From Loripinus fragilis (Eukaryota; Mollusca; Bivalvia; Lucinida; Lucinidae): DNA of 64,000 nucleotides. The translations under genes were made by a program, and so were the position numbers. The notes under the pieces were generated by a model, which worked only from the letters and a program-made list of their open reading frames with translations, was not told the origin of the DNA and searched no databases. Positions 35,496-45,609 of this stretch are shown piece after piece (within the stretch, counting starts at the first letter, position 1; every line of letters begins with the position of its first letter). Location: assembly GCA_964019695.1 (NCBI GenBank), contig OZ026514.1:102695845-102759844 (forward strand), given 5' to 3'.

Positions 35496-36148
35496 CATCA
35501 TTGTTAGTAGCCTGTCATCAAAGCAGCCGGTTGTACGGTGTGTTACCAGTGTTTTAGTTTTATTATTTTGCGATACAATTTTGACGAATACGGTGAATCC
35601 AGTCATACCATTATGGCCTAAGCAGGGTAAAAAGCCATGTTACACCTTGTTTAGGCCATAATGGTAAGTTGGGTCAGCATAAGTTCGTACTTTGATGTCG
35701 CGTCGCCGAGCAGGCAATGTGCATTCTTTCATCATTTGCGCTACGCAAACACAAATGTTAAAGTAGATGAAGGTCCAAATCCCAAAATTATGCTTCTTAC
35801 CCCACTATATATATATAGATGTCAGTGTTGTTTCATGAGCTGTCTGTTTTATTGTTTAACGCAATGCTTGCAAACACCTGGGTGACTGCAACTTTAAGTA
35901 TGCGTCATATTTTGAAAAAAATAAATCCGAAACACTAATAAAATGCCTCATGAAGTTGACTCATCGTGTGCCTGTTTAAGGAGAAAACAACTTTTCCCTG
36001 AAGTGGCATAATCCTTAATAAATGGGACATCAAACTAACTGTTGTCTCGTATTGTAATATATGCATGTATATTCAATTTGTGTGTACCTCAAAGTGCTGT
36101 ACAGTACAGACTCGGTACTCGGTGGGTAGCTAATAAAGGCACATGCTG

Positions 36149-36203
36149 TTTTTTTTTTTTTTTTTTTTTTTGTTTTTTTTTTTGTTTTTTTTTTTTTTTG
36201 TTT
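36149..36203. repeat. Poly-T tract
   Basis: About 55 bp of T with three single-G interruptions. Open frames of Lys or Phe runs around it are artefacts of this tract. Confidence 0.9.
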
Positions 36204-36964
36204 CTCATGCGGAAAGCGAATACTCTGATTAGACTGAACAGGTAAACATACTGATCTAAGACTGCTGTGCGCACAGATGATCTGGTTTTGTAACGCATTT
36301 CCCCAAATTAAATGTGTAAAGGGAAACGTTACCGTGCAGTCTAGTCCGAGATACCTGCAAACAAGTATTCTTGCAGGGCGCATATTGCGACATTTCATTT
36401 GGATCTGCACTGTTGTTTAGATAAAAAAAAATCGCCAGGGACAGAACTATATAAAATTTAGAACATTTTGACCAGTGACCCATTTAAATACAAAACGGAC
36501 AAATCCGTGCTTATCGTATCAATATGCAAGGTGAAATGCATCAAAATGAAAAGGGTTGTATTTCGTTTTACATAAACAAACAGTTTAGATCTACATGTAG
36601 ATCTATGATACGCAGCATCCCACCAGGTTCTACGCTATGTGCTATCACATGAATCACATCGAAAATATTTTTTGTCTGAAATCGTCTAAATGATGCGAGT
36701 TCATTGAGAGCTGGCGAATACATGTCCATTGATCTGGTGCTAAGCTTTGAGAATGATGCATACCTCAGTTGGTCATCTAGAGAAACTCTCTCTGAGTCAT
36801 GTGACTCATATTCTAGACTGGTTTCGCCCTTCCGGTATGTCTAGGTGATGTCATCGGTTGGGGACAGAATTGTGTCCTTTATCATTAGAAAAGGTCTTGT
36901 CTGGTTTAAGGTCTCAAAAAACATTAGTCACGTGGCGTCACAACGTGTATCGGCATTGCTTTAA

Positions 36965-37165
36965 CGTTTTATGCATGAGATTTCTAACAATGTGGTATGT
37001 GCGACTAGCAAAGGCTCAGACCAGCCTGCGCATACGCGCACTTTGATCAGAGCCTTTGCTAGTGGCTTCAATATTCTTTTACTGTTAAGCTACTTGGAGC
37101 TTCAAAGCTTAAAAGGGGGGCTGCATGGACTCATATAAGTCTACACTTGTCAAATGGGGCTCAAA
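36965..37165 (+). mobile_element. Family D element
   Basis: ATGAGATTTCTAACAATGTG near the left end and the core CAGCCTGCGCATACGCGCAC then TTTGATCAGAGCCTTTGC match copies at 45373-45609 and 53277-53513 (forward) and 56497-56726 (reverse). The right end is poorly conserved here (ACACTTGTCAAATGGGG). Confidence 0.75.
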
Positions 37166-37312
37166 TAGGTTGTTAGTTTACGATCCTACCCCTTATCATG
37201 CTGGCTATTCATATACTACACGTCTCCCTAATAAGCAGGAGTACTCCACTCCTATCCATAGAATACACGATGAGCAAGTCACAAAATCGTGTATTCTATG
37301 GAGTGGAGTCTT

Positions 37313-37810
37313 GGAGAGGAGTATGGCTTTAAGTCTCTCAGATGTTGTAATTATCATGCTAATAAATGTTAAAACGCCAACACTTTGTTGGCATTTTAAC
37401 ATTTATGAGTAGTAGCCGGGCCGCGTAGCGCAGTCGGTAACGTGTCTGGCTACAGATGCGTGTCTGACTGCAGATCCAGGGGTCGTGAGTTCGATCCCGG
37501 CTCGGTCCCATACTTTCGTGGAGATTGATCATGAAATAATTTCTACGGTCATTCTCCTCCCTTCCGCTGATTCATTCAAGAAGGGTTGTTGTCAGTTACA
37601 AGCGAAAGTATGTGCACAAATTACTGGTTAACCGCTTGTTCAAGCCTGCCCAGAAAAAAAGTGTGGTTAGGTTAACTGACCGTCCCGCAATGACCATAGC
37701 TGTTGACTTGGGACGTAAAGCAACAAAACCAACCAACCAACATTTATGAGTAGGATAAATTTCGTGCTCAGCTGAGTTCAGTATGAAAAAAGTTTTAAAA
37801 CCTCGGAGCC
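37313..37810. mobile_element. Family E element split by SINE-A
   Basis: Left: GGCTTTAAGTCTCTCAGATG, then the hairpin AAATGTTAAAACGCCAACAC / TTGTTGGCATTTTAACATTT. Right, after the SINE: AATTTCGTGCTCAGCTGAGT and GAAAAAAGTTTTAAAACCTC. The intact copy is at 61172-61419, showing that 37413-37738 plus one target copy is an insertion. A separate palindrome (CATAGAATACACGAT / ATCGTGTATTCTATG) lies just before, at about 37248-37308. Confidence 0.75.
37413..37738 (+). mobile_element. SINE-A, full length, with 15-bp target duplication
   Basis: The tRNA-related head GGGCCGCGTAGCGCAGTCGG contains a match to the A box, and GAGTTCGATCCCGGCTCGG matches the B box. The body ends AATGACCATAGCTGTTGACT, TGGGACGTAAAGC and then CAACAAAACCAACCAACC. 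Perfect direct repeats AACATTTATGAGTAG flank it at 37398-37412 and 37739-37753. A partial reverse copy of its tail lies at 53636-53730. The intact 15-bp duplication suggests a relatively recent insertion. Confidence 0.9.
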
Positions 37811-37930
37811 TGATCTGGGTCTAAACTGTTTGACACTCCCGAAAGATTTTTTTTTTTTTTAAAAAAAAAAGACATTGAAAAAATCAACAGACGACATAAG
37901 CATTAGAAATTTCACAGTAGGCAGAGTTAA
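37811..37930 (-). mobile_element. Family T element, half copy
   Basis: GATCTGGGTCTAAACTGTTT, GACACTCCCGAAAGA, a T/A run, CAACAGACGACATAAGC, and the end CAGTAGGCAGAGTTAA match the family T right half in reverse. The other half ends where the family E right terminus lies. Confidence 0.65.
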
Positions 37931-38377
37931 TCATCTGTTCTTCGTGACATTGTTCAAGCTTTTATCTGGGGCCAAAGTGTTAACAAAGGCTATCAGCAAG
38001 TGACGAAAAAGTTAATATTCCGTCAGATTTGATAAGACGTAAACGTATTGAACTTTAGAGGACTGCAACGTTCCTTTTTACCTAAAATGTTGAAAGAAAA
38101 CGCTTACAATTTCTTCTGTAAACATGGTAGACTTATATCAGTCGTAGATGTTGTAGGACCTATGAATCCATACCGACAGATACCATTCCACATCTTATTT
38201 TTTGCCGTATTCCAATCCAGAATTCTAATTTATGCTGGCTCAAACAAAAGTATTTGAGACGAATAGCGATATTTAGTGAAATGGATCAATATGAGCGAAC
38301 ATGTATATGCAAAAAAACATCTCATTAGACTTTATAAGTCTATAAACATGGAAAAGATGTTATATTTTTCCACAAGT

Positions 38378-38735
38378 TGCAGGATGCTCTTTTGGTCTAA
38401 ATAAGTGTGATACATTAAAATCTGTCTTAAGCGACCATTCAAAAATAGACAAAACAAAGGTCTTAAAGACAAATAATAGCCTAATGCAGGTCGAAAGTAT
38501 TGCAAAATGCTCTCTTGGTCTAAATAATTGTGATACATTAAACCCTGTCTAGAGCGGCCACTCAAAAATAGGCAAAACAAAGGTCTATAAGACAAATGAT
38601 AGCTTAATGCAGGTCAAAAGTATTGCAGAATGCTCATTCTGCAATACTTTTGACCTGCATTAAGCGGTATTCGGTATTGAAAACCAATTTTGGGTATTTT
38701 TGTGAGTGGTCGCTTAAGACAGGTTTTACCATATT
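38378..38735. mobile_element. Family C element with 123-bp duplication, abutting exon 2
   Basis: Tandem units start at 38378 and 38501 (TGCAGGATGCTC and TGCAAAATGCTC) and run through TGATACATTAAA, CTGTCT, CACTCAAAAATAGGCAAAAC and AATGCAGGTCAAAAGTATTG. A hairpin centre GCAGAATGCTCATTCTGC follows. The right terminus TTAAGACAGGTTTTACC ends at 38730, 19 bp before the first base of bZIP exon 2. The terminal TTTAC at 38725-38729 has the branch-site pattern yUnAy, with its A 22 nt upstream of the exon. Confidence 0.8.
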
Positions 38736-38749
38736 TTTTTCTATTTTAG

Positions 38750-38857
38750 CTGACGAAACAAGAGCTTGATAACAGAGAAAAAAGAAGACTTAGCAATCGC
38801 CTGGCAGCTCTAAGATGCAGAGCAAAGAAGAGGCGCCAATACGACCAGGCCAGCAAG
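38750..38857 (+). CDS. bZIP factor, exon 2 (basic region, 108 bp)
   Basis: Encodes residues 74-109. The acceptor is CTATTTTAG|CTG and the donor AAG|GTAACT, both phase 0. The basic region REKRRLSNRLAALRCRAKKR contains the bZIP signature N-x2-A-A-x2-C-R at residues 89-97. Asn89 and Arg97 are the invariant base- and phosphate-contacting positions by family knowledge. The 36-residue exon aligns without gaps to the 36 residues of FOS exon 3 as I remember it (from LSPEEEEKRR to the residue before ETDQLED), including both splice positions. Leu94 replaces the Ala usual in FOS, ATF3 and JDP2 (AAAKCR). The exon is too short to be found by open-frame length. Confidence 0.9.
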
Positions 38858-39018
38858 GTAACTACTCGCAGATTGCAAAATAATTTGACAGATCCTATTA
38901 ATAAAATTTGTTCTTTAAAACACAGCGGCAGAGGGTGTGGCTTATTGCTTATGCACATAACATGTGCGGATCCAGTTTTGCATTTCCGTCTTTTAGAATA
39001 TTGGCTATAGGCCACTGG

Positions 39019-39560
39019 CTGGATATGGTTTACCTCCCCCCCCCCCCCCCCCAGGGGGAATTTTGAAGACCATATTTTTCTTGAAGCCCAATGTCTTGCA
39101 AGGATTTTGCAACATGTTAGCCCTCTGACAATGGCAGCGTTAAGCTGTAACAGCCTGTTACATACGTTACCCTACAAAATATTTGATAATTAAAATTCTT
39201 TTTAAGACTTCAAAAAAAGTGCAAAAGATAAGGTAAGATTTCCAAATTGGTTTTATTTTCTAAATAAGCTATTACTGGGCCACAGATAATGACATTTGAA
39301 AACAAATATATTCACCCCCGATGTAGTGTATGTTACATTTTTTTCATTGAACCCCCTTTTAAATGATAAATGCATCTAATATATTTTGTCTTAAATTTTA
39401 TTGAAACCAGTTTATGTTCATTAATTTGGTATTACATTAAAGATTTTTTATTAACCTTTTCAAAACTGCAATCATTTTGTTTCTATCTTATATACTTTTT
39501 GGGTTATTAGATGATGAACTTTGTACCCCCATAAAACAGAAAAATGTAAAATATAATTCT
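39019..39560 (+). repeat. Long-terminus transposon block, direct copy a
   Basis: After a C run (39019-39051) comes AGGGGGAATTTTGAAGACCA, then TTGCAAGGATTTTGCAACAT, GGCAGCGTTAAGCTGTAACA and TTACATACGTTACCC. The segment from 39095 repeats directly, with differences, at about 40385-40830 (GGTAAGATTTCCAAATTGG and TTTGAAAACAAATAT are shared). It resembles the ends of the 15.2 kb element (GGGAATTTTGCAGACATAT, then CAGCCTGTTACTTATGTTAC). Confidence 0.6.
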
Positions 39561-41249
39561 CCAGGCCTCGCGCTGGCTATAGACCCCACTTCCCCCCAGG
39601 GGGAATTTCGTACACTATGATTTCCAGATACTACATTATATAAGCCACAAAATGAAATATGTTAGCCCTCTGAGAGTGGCAGCGTTAGCGGGTAACACCA
39701 TGTTGTGTACGTTACCCGCGAAATAACATTAAATTTTCCTGATAATGTCTCCAACATGACATATTCACACTTTTTTTGAAGTCTGGCACAGGTTTAAGAA
39801 CTTCTTATAGCACAGTTACATAATTTTAGCATTTATTTTATAAATGTCTTGAGTTTTTGCCGTTGTATATGTTACTTAGTAATTCATATGTTATTTCCAA
39901 GTATCAGTATGGCAGTTGTTGACTATACATGTATTACATCCGTCAGTGAATATAGTAAATCTATAAGGCTGCTATTCAAATGAATTAAAGTTCCTTATTA
40001 TGGTGTCTTACACTATTTTACAGCCCAGGTTACATACGTTACTCTCTGAATACCATTAAACATTCAAGATATGGTCTCCAACACGACCTGCTTGTACTTA
40101 TTTTCATGCTGGCACAGGTCCATGTACTTCTTTTTACTCTGGCTCATTTGCTGAGGAAGTAACTCAAAACATAAACTACCATAAACTCTCTTTTCTTTTA
40201 TAGAGACATCAAATATAGTTGACATAATGCTCATGGAAAGTTTGTAACATTCAGTGCAATGTGCAAGTAACAACTTAAAGATCAAAGAAAATCCATCAGG
40301 TAGAAGTTCTAGAGCAAATCTTCATATATTATCCAAGGGTTTTCAAGAATTTTCCTATACAACATATTACTCCTCTATCAGATTTATCTTGCAGGGATTT
40401 TGCAATATACTAGCACTCTGGTAATGGCACCATTACCCTGTAACAGCCAATTATATATATTACCCATCAACATCTTTGATAATTTTAGTAAATGACATGA
40501 CTTCTGAAAAGTGCAAACCATAAGGTAAGATTTCCAAATTGGCTATATCATCCAAGTAAGCTATTTCTGCATCATAGATATAGACCTTTGAAAACAAATA
40601 TGCACCCCAAAGTGTTACGTATGTTATTTTTTTCATTATTACTATATAAATGATTTATGAAACTAATATTGTTTGATATGTTTTTAATGTGAATGTGCTT
40701 ACTAACTCATTTTGTATTAAAGAATGTTTATGTACCTTTTGGAAACTGCAAATATTATATTTCTATCTTTTACAAGGTTTGAGTTGTTGAGTTTTGAACA
40801 TGGTAACCCCATATCACACAAAATGTGAGATATAATTCTGTGGCTCTTTTGTTAGGGTACAATTAAGTTTTCTTTCACCCAGAGGTACTCGATTTCCTTC
40901 CCATTTATTTTCCACACATTTTGTCCATATCTGGAAAGCCTCACTTGTTTTCATGGGAAAGACTTGATAGTTCAATCTTTGTATGTACATCTTAAGGGCA
41001 GAAAAGCAGGGTGGAGGTAAGCTCATGTTCATGCCATTTGAAATAGTCAGTATATGTGTATGGCATTGGTACTTTTTTCAGAAACATGTCGTACTGCAGC
41101 TTATTCACAATTACATGAATAGCACATGTTAGGGCTTCATATCACTGATGAGTGCCTAGAGCAATTCTTTATTTGTTTTCCTACCCTTCTTAGAATGTTG
41201 ATGAACTAGTGGGGGAGGGGTTCCCTATCAGTTTGATAGGAATATAACA

Positions 41250-41396
41250 ATCCACCATGAGTGTCCATGTAGGATAGAGATATCTCACCCGAGGGGTCGG
41301 AATTTTAACCAGGGACGAGGCTTGCCGAGTCCCTGGTTAAATTCCGACCCCGAGGGTGAGATTTCTCTATCCTATATGGACAGGCTCATGATGGAT
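41250..41396. repeat. 147-bp palindrome
   Basis: ATCCACCATGAGTGTCCATG, GGATAGAGATATCTCACCC and GGGGTCGGAATTTTAACCAG pair with CTGGTTAAATTCCGACCCCG, GGGTGAGATTTCTCTATCC and GACAGGCTCATGATGGAT. The arms are about 65 bp with a short loop (GGACGAGGCTTGCCGAGTCC is itself partly self-complementary). Likely a hairpin element. Confidence 0.75.
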
Positions 41397-42289
41397 CGTT
41401 TTTCTCCCACTTTTCGAAGCGTTTTTGTCAGAACATAAAAACTCCATGAAAACCTGAAATTTTTAACTTTTTACTCGTTGGGTTTACATTATTTCTGAGT
41501 TCACGAGTGTTTTTATTGGGCATTGAAATGGGTGTAAACATAGTTTGCACCTTGTTATTGCGAGGAAAACACCCTTGGAGCATTAGTTAAGTTGCAATAT
41601 GCAAAATAAATTCCTGCTTGGCTCCCTGTGCCATTAGCGTAACATTGCCGTTTTCGTCACGCGGTGTACGTTCGGTGACGTCATTAACGTTATATGACGT
41701 CAGTAAGTAACGCTTAACCTTGTCTGGTGCCTTTTGGTTACCTAGGCGCAATATATTGGTCCTTAAAGTATCCTTTTTTGGAATAAAAGAATATTTAACT
41801 CTACCCATGTAAGAAAGCAGTCACGTGGTCATGTAAGATAGAAATTTCTTACATGAGCTGACAGCCTGTCTTACATGGGCAAAGGTGGGAGAATAACCTT
41901 TCCGTGGTACTAACACATCGGCACATTGGTAGTGTCACAATCTGTTAAACAGTGTATTACTGTAGATCTCTTCCCCCATATTCTGGCCAATGCTGTTGAC
42001 ATTCAGAAGGCGAACCTTTTGTTGCATACACCATTGTTGAACAAAACACCCAGGTTATCCTCTGTGAAAATGTTTGTAAGACTTTATAGACTGCTGCTTA
42101 TACATTGTATATATGTATCAGTGACAAACCAACATACCCTGCCTTTAGGGCCTGGTTGAATACTGGTGCCATCAGATCCATGAAGGTGACAGAAAAAGCT
42201 ATTATGCTCTGTAGTTACGGCATTAATATCAACGTCATGTGCAGCACTACATGGCCAATCTAATGGTGGTTCAATGTGTGATTGCAAGC

Positions 42290-43530
42290 CATGCTGAAGT
42301 TTGGACTTGTCAGGTTTGGTGGAAATTCTATCAGGAGTTGACAGTGATCACGGTACAGGTCCTAGAAGGAACGGCAGTGTAAACTCAAGGTCAACATTAT
42401 GTCCAATAGAAAGAAGGTCATGCTTACCAAAGACGCTCCTTTAAGCTCTCATCTGGCTGTTAAGGTTTTGTAAATTGGGCAATTTCTTCTTGTGTGCCTC
42501 GCAAGCATCAAAACTTTATTAGCTTGTAGCATTTTATGGGGGGATGTGAAAGACAGATTTTTTTTAAACTAAAAGTGAGTCAATGAAGATTGCAACAGCC
42601 TTCCTGCCAATGTCATCAGCCTCAATAAGATCCTTAGCTATGCCAGGCTTAGCAAGCACACCGAAAGACAAAAAGTACAGTTCATTGTCTTCAAAACTAG
42701 AACTAAAAGGATTGGCGAAGCCTGAAACTGCCTCTAGTACTCATTCTACTTTGCATCTGAGCAGATTGAATATTTCATTTCAGTGCATTGAAGAGTTGTT
42801 GTTTTAATATATTGAGCTCTGATGTGATGAGTAATACACCATTCCATCAGTATAAGAAGCGTAGTTCTAGCTGCTGAAGCCTATAATACCTCTTTATTGT
42901 TTGCCTGATAGTTATGTCAAAAACCTTTCTCAAGCAAAGAACAAATGGTTGTGACACACTAAACCCATTTTGTTCAAGAAGTTCTTTGCATCTGTGATGT
43001 GATTCAAATTTATGAGTGTAATCACTTACACATGTACATATTGTGCGTAGTTGTTGTGATCGTTTGCAATGATCATTGGGAACAAGGCATACAGATAGAG
43101 ATGACATGCAATTCAAAGTTGTTTTCCTTGTAGCCCTAATCAGTGTCAACACCATCTGAATCATATCCATATACCTTGCCCAGAACTGAGCTGTTTCACA
43201 GTGACTGTCTTTAAGAACTTTTGATTTGAATGCATGGTACCTATACTGTTTATGTGAGCAAACAGCGATGGTTGATAGATCACATTATATTATTAGTTTA
43301 AGTCACCATAAATTAATAAGGAACTTCAATTTATATCAGCCTTATAAATTTTCTAAATTCTCTGACAGACTTTATACATGTGTAGTTAACAACTTCTATA
43401 CAGATACTCAGAATAACTAATGTATCATTTGGTAACACACATAACAGTTAAAGCTCAAGGCATTTATTAAATGAATTCTTAAAATAGGTAAACCTTGTTA
43501 AAAGAAGTACATACACTTGTGCAAACATGC
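42290..43530 (-). pseudogene. Transposon-encoded protein remnant, second copy
   Basis: The longest open piece (43170 down to 42847, 107 codons) contains MDMIQMVLTLIRATRKTT, CLVPNDHCKRSQQLRTICTC and HRCKELLEQNGFSVSQPFVL. The homologous plus-strand copy is 4930-6240. Downstream on the minus strand, fragments match the IAKDLIE segment of that copy with breaks. It lies centrally in the inverted-repeat element at 39565-44075, so it probably derives from that element's own protein. Confidence 0.6.
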
Positions 43531-44227
43531 AAATAAGTATAAATAGGGCTTGTAAGAGACATTAACTTAAATGTTTAATGCTATTTTGAAGGTAACATAC
43601 ATAACATGGACCTGAAAAATAGTGTAAGCGACCATAATAAAGAACTTTAAATCATTTAAGTAGCAGCCTTATATATTTACTATATTCTGTGACAGATGTA
43701 ATACACGTATAGTCAATAAATACCATACTGATACTCGGAAATAACGCAGGAAACACTAAGTAACGTATACAACGGTAATTACTCGTGACATTTATAAAAT
43801 TAATACTAAAAATATGTAACTGTGCTATAAGAAGTTCATAAACCTGTGTCAGCATGCAAATATGTACGAACATGTCATGTTTGAGACATTATCAGGGACG
43901 TTTAATGCTATTTTGGGGGGTATCGTATATAACGTGCTGTTACATGTTAACGCTGCCACTCTCAGAGGGCTAACATATTTTATTTTGTGTCTTATATAAT
44001 GTAGTTTCAGAAAATCATAGTGTACAAAATTACCCCTGGGGGGGGGGGGGTCTATAGCCAGCTCAAGGCCTACTAGTGCAGCAAAATGGACTTTCACAGG
44101 TGCCCAAATTTATACAACGGAAGCATTGTTGACAAATGTTGGCATGTTGACACGTAAATAGAAACATGATGACAGAATATGCCAACGAAACCGCAATATT
44201 TGTTTTGCCAGACAACAGGCCTCAAAA

Positions 44228-44350
44228 CTCTAGATTAGAGTGCGTAATTGAAATTTTATCAATCAAAACATAATCATTGTGGGTACTCAAAAGAACCGTC
44301 TCAATGAGACGATTATTTTGAGCACTCAAAACAAATGTTACAACTGGTAG
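44228..44350 (-). mobile_element. Family P hairpin element
   Basis: GAGTGCGTAATTGAAATTTT, TCAAAAGAACCGTCTCAATG, AGACGATTATTTTGAGCAC: the usual hairpin with one decayed arm, in reverse orientation to the 8617 copy. Confidence 0.75.
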
Positions 44351-44657
44351 ATAGAGTAATAATAAAAAATGTTACTCTGAACTTATGGGGCAATGACCAA
44401 AACGCTTCTTTATCAGTATTTAAGACCATGCATAACCACGTCCTTAACGATCTAAAGGCGGATAGGTAGGTAGATTTATTGTCTAGCATATTCCTTATGT
44501 TAATGAAAAAGCTTGATTTCAACATTTTATGGCCAAATACAGCAGAAGAAGCCGGGTTTAGACCTCTCTGATGAGAGGTGAGACTGCACGAATGCATAGA
44601 CTCACCTGGCTGCTGGGCTATGCAATAAGGACCAACTCGCATAGGTTTTTACTCATA

Positions 44658-44936
44658 CACTAGTCATTTGTAACCACAGCCCCCAGCCCCGGGGTACAGC
44701 GAGGGCTTTGACTTTTCGCCTGCATTTCCACACTGGGATGACAGCCAGCTGTTAAAACTATGGAAGTTCTCCCGGCAGACATGTTTTACATTGCACTGCC
44801 ATGTTTTCCTAGATATCTCAAACCCCTGACATTTCCCCCGCACTATGGTGACAATGCAAAGGTAATAACGTGGCACATTTGCCCGGCTATCCGCCGCCCT
44901 GCCCAGGGGCTGGGCCGTGGTTACAAATGACTGGTG
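44658..44936. mobile_element. Family F element
   Basis: Left CACTAGTCATTTGTAACCAC then AGCCCCCAGCCCC; right GGGGCTGGGCCGTGGTTACA then AATGACTGGTG. About 279 bp. The interior has TTTTACATTGCACTGCCATG and TAGATATCTCAAACCCCTG, which recur in mirrored order near 63900-63990, where a second copy runs off the window. Confidence 0.8.
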
Positions 44937-45159
44937 CATCAAACTGGACATTTTCAAATACGTTCCCATGATTATGGAATGCGCATTTTAAAGCATGTAA
45001 TGGTCTTGTCTTTACCATTATTATGGAATACTCGCCTTTGTTCTATTTTTGTGTGTGTCTGGTGGTGGGGTTATTAGCTAGCACACGGCTGTATGTATAT
45101 CAGCAGAAGGAGAAAGAGCAGTCTTGTCAGAACTGTCTTCACATATGCGTCGTAAGAAA

Positions 45160-45260
45160 TTGCAATATACATATTGTACATCTGTTACTTTGCGGGCTGT
45201 TAATGGCGTGAAATTGTCAATAAATGGTATATCATTAACTCATCGGTTCAGCCAGGTTCA
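45160..45260 (+). repeat. Dispersed repeat end, copy 1
   Basis: GCGGGCTGTTAATGGCGTGA, AATTGTCAATAAATGG and CGGTTCAGCCAGGTTCAGAA resemble 47940-48015 (GCCGGCTGTGAACGGCGTAA, AATTGCAAATAAAAGC, CGGTTCATCCTGGTTCGAAG). ATGGTTCAGCCAGGTTCAGA also occurs at about 47155. Probably the ends of an old transposable element. Confidence 0.45.
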
Positions 45261-45372
45261 GAACTACTTGACAAAGTGGCAGGTTGGACTTGATTAATCT
45301 GTACGGAACGTAATCAAAATCTGGAAGGACACGTGTTCAAGTCAAGAAGACCATAAGTGTGCGGAATGATAT

Positions 45373-45609
45373 GAGCCGCGTCATGAGATTTCCAACAATG
45401 TGATATGTGCGACCAACAAAGCCTCAGATCAGCCTGCGCATGTGCGCAGTCTGATCAGAGCCTTTGCTTGGCGCTTAAATATCTTATGACTGTTAAGCTA
45501 CTGACTGAACGCCATTTGGAGTTTCTAAGCTTAAAATGGGGCAACACAGGCTCACCTCAGTCTACACTTGTCGAAATGGCACATTGTAGGAAATCACATG
45601 TCACGTCTC
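45373..45609 (+). mobile_element. Family D element, complete
   Basis: The left end GAGCCGCGTCATGAGATTTC then CAACAATGTG is mirrored by CACATTGTAGGAAATCACAT then GTCACGTCTC. The core AAAGCCTCAGATCAGCCTGC, GCATGTGCGC, AGTCTGATCAGAGCCTTTGC is itself palindromic. 237 bp, the same length as the copy at 53277-53513. Confidence 0.85.

Larger units (their letters stand above)
34361..35547. mobile_element. Foldback element with ~270-bp inverted arms
   Basis: The left arm begins CCAACACAGTACAACCGGCT and the right arm ends CCGGTTGTACGGTGTGTTAC. The arms pair through GGCTACTAACAATGATGACA and further in through AAATAAAGCCACACTTGACC / GTGTGGCTTTATTTGTGAGA. The loop is about 34620-34915. The right arm is interrupted by two SINE-B copies (35134-35495); removing them restores pairing. 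Confidence 0.75.
26601..38749 (+). other. Intron 1 of the bZIP gene (12,149 bp)
   Basis: Bounded by GTTTGT at the donor and TTTTTTTCTATTTTAG at the acceptor, phase 0 on both sides. Nearly all of it is repeat: elements at 26630-27716, 28480-29000, 29419-34360, 34361-35547, 36149-36203, 36965-37165, 37313-37810, 37811-37930 and 38378-38735. The pieces in between (27719-28275, 35548-36148, 36204-36964, 37931-38377) hold no supported gene. A decayed family T hairpin fragment lies near 36370-36420. Confidence 0.75.
39565..44075. mobile_element. ~4.5 kb transposon with long inverted termini
   Basis: Left: GCTGGCTATAGACCCCACTT, CCCCAGGGGGAATTTCGTAC, TTAGCCCTCTGAGAGTGGCA, GCGTTAGCGGGTAACACC. Right, mirrored: GTTAACGCTGCCACTCTCAG, AGGGCTAACATATTTT, ACCCCTGGGG and TCTATAGCCAGC. 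Pairing extends at least 350 bp inward. The interior contains a direct repeat of block a (40385-40830), a hairpin insertion (41250-41396), another hairpin near 41800-41880, and the minus-strand coding remnant at 42290-43530. Confidence 0.7.

Noticed and set aside
36030..36410. Lys-run protein on the minus strand
   Set aside because: Produced by the poly-T tract at 36149-36203.
37418..37510. tRNA gene, suggested by GTAGCGCAGTCGG and GTTCGATCCC
   Set aside because: It is the head of a full SINE with a 15-bp target duplication. The anticodon-arm region is expanded and does not fold as a standard tRNA.
44664..44969. 101-codon minus-strand open frame
   Set aside because: It coincides with the family F inverted-repeat element and its terminus; the same region recurs at the window end as repeat.
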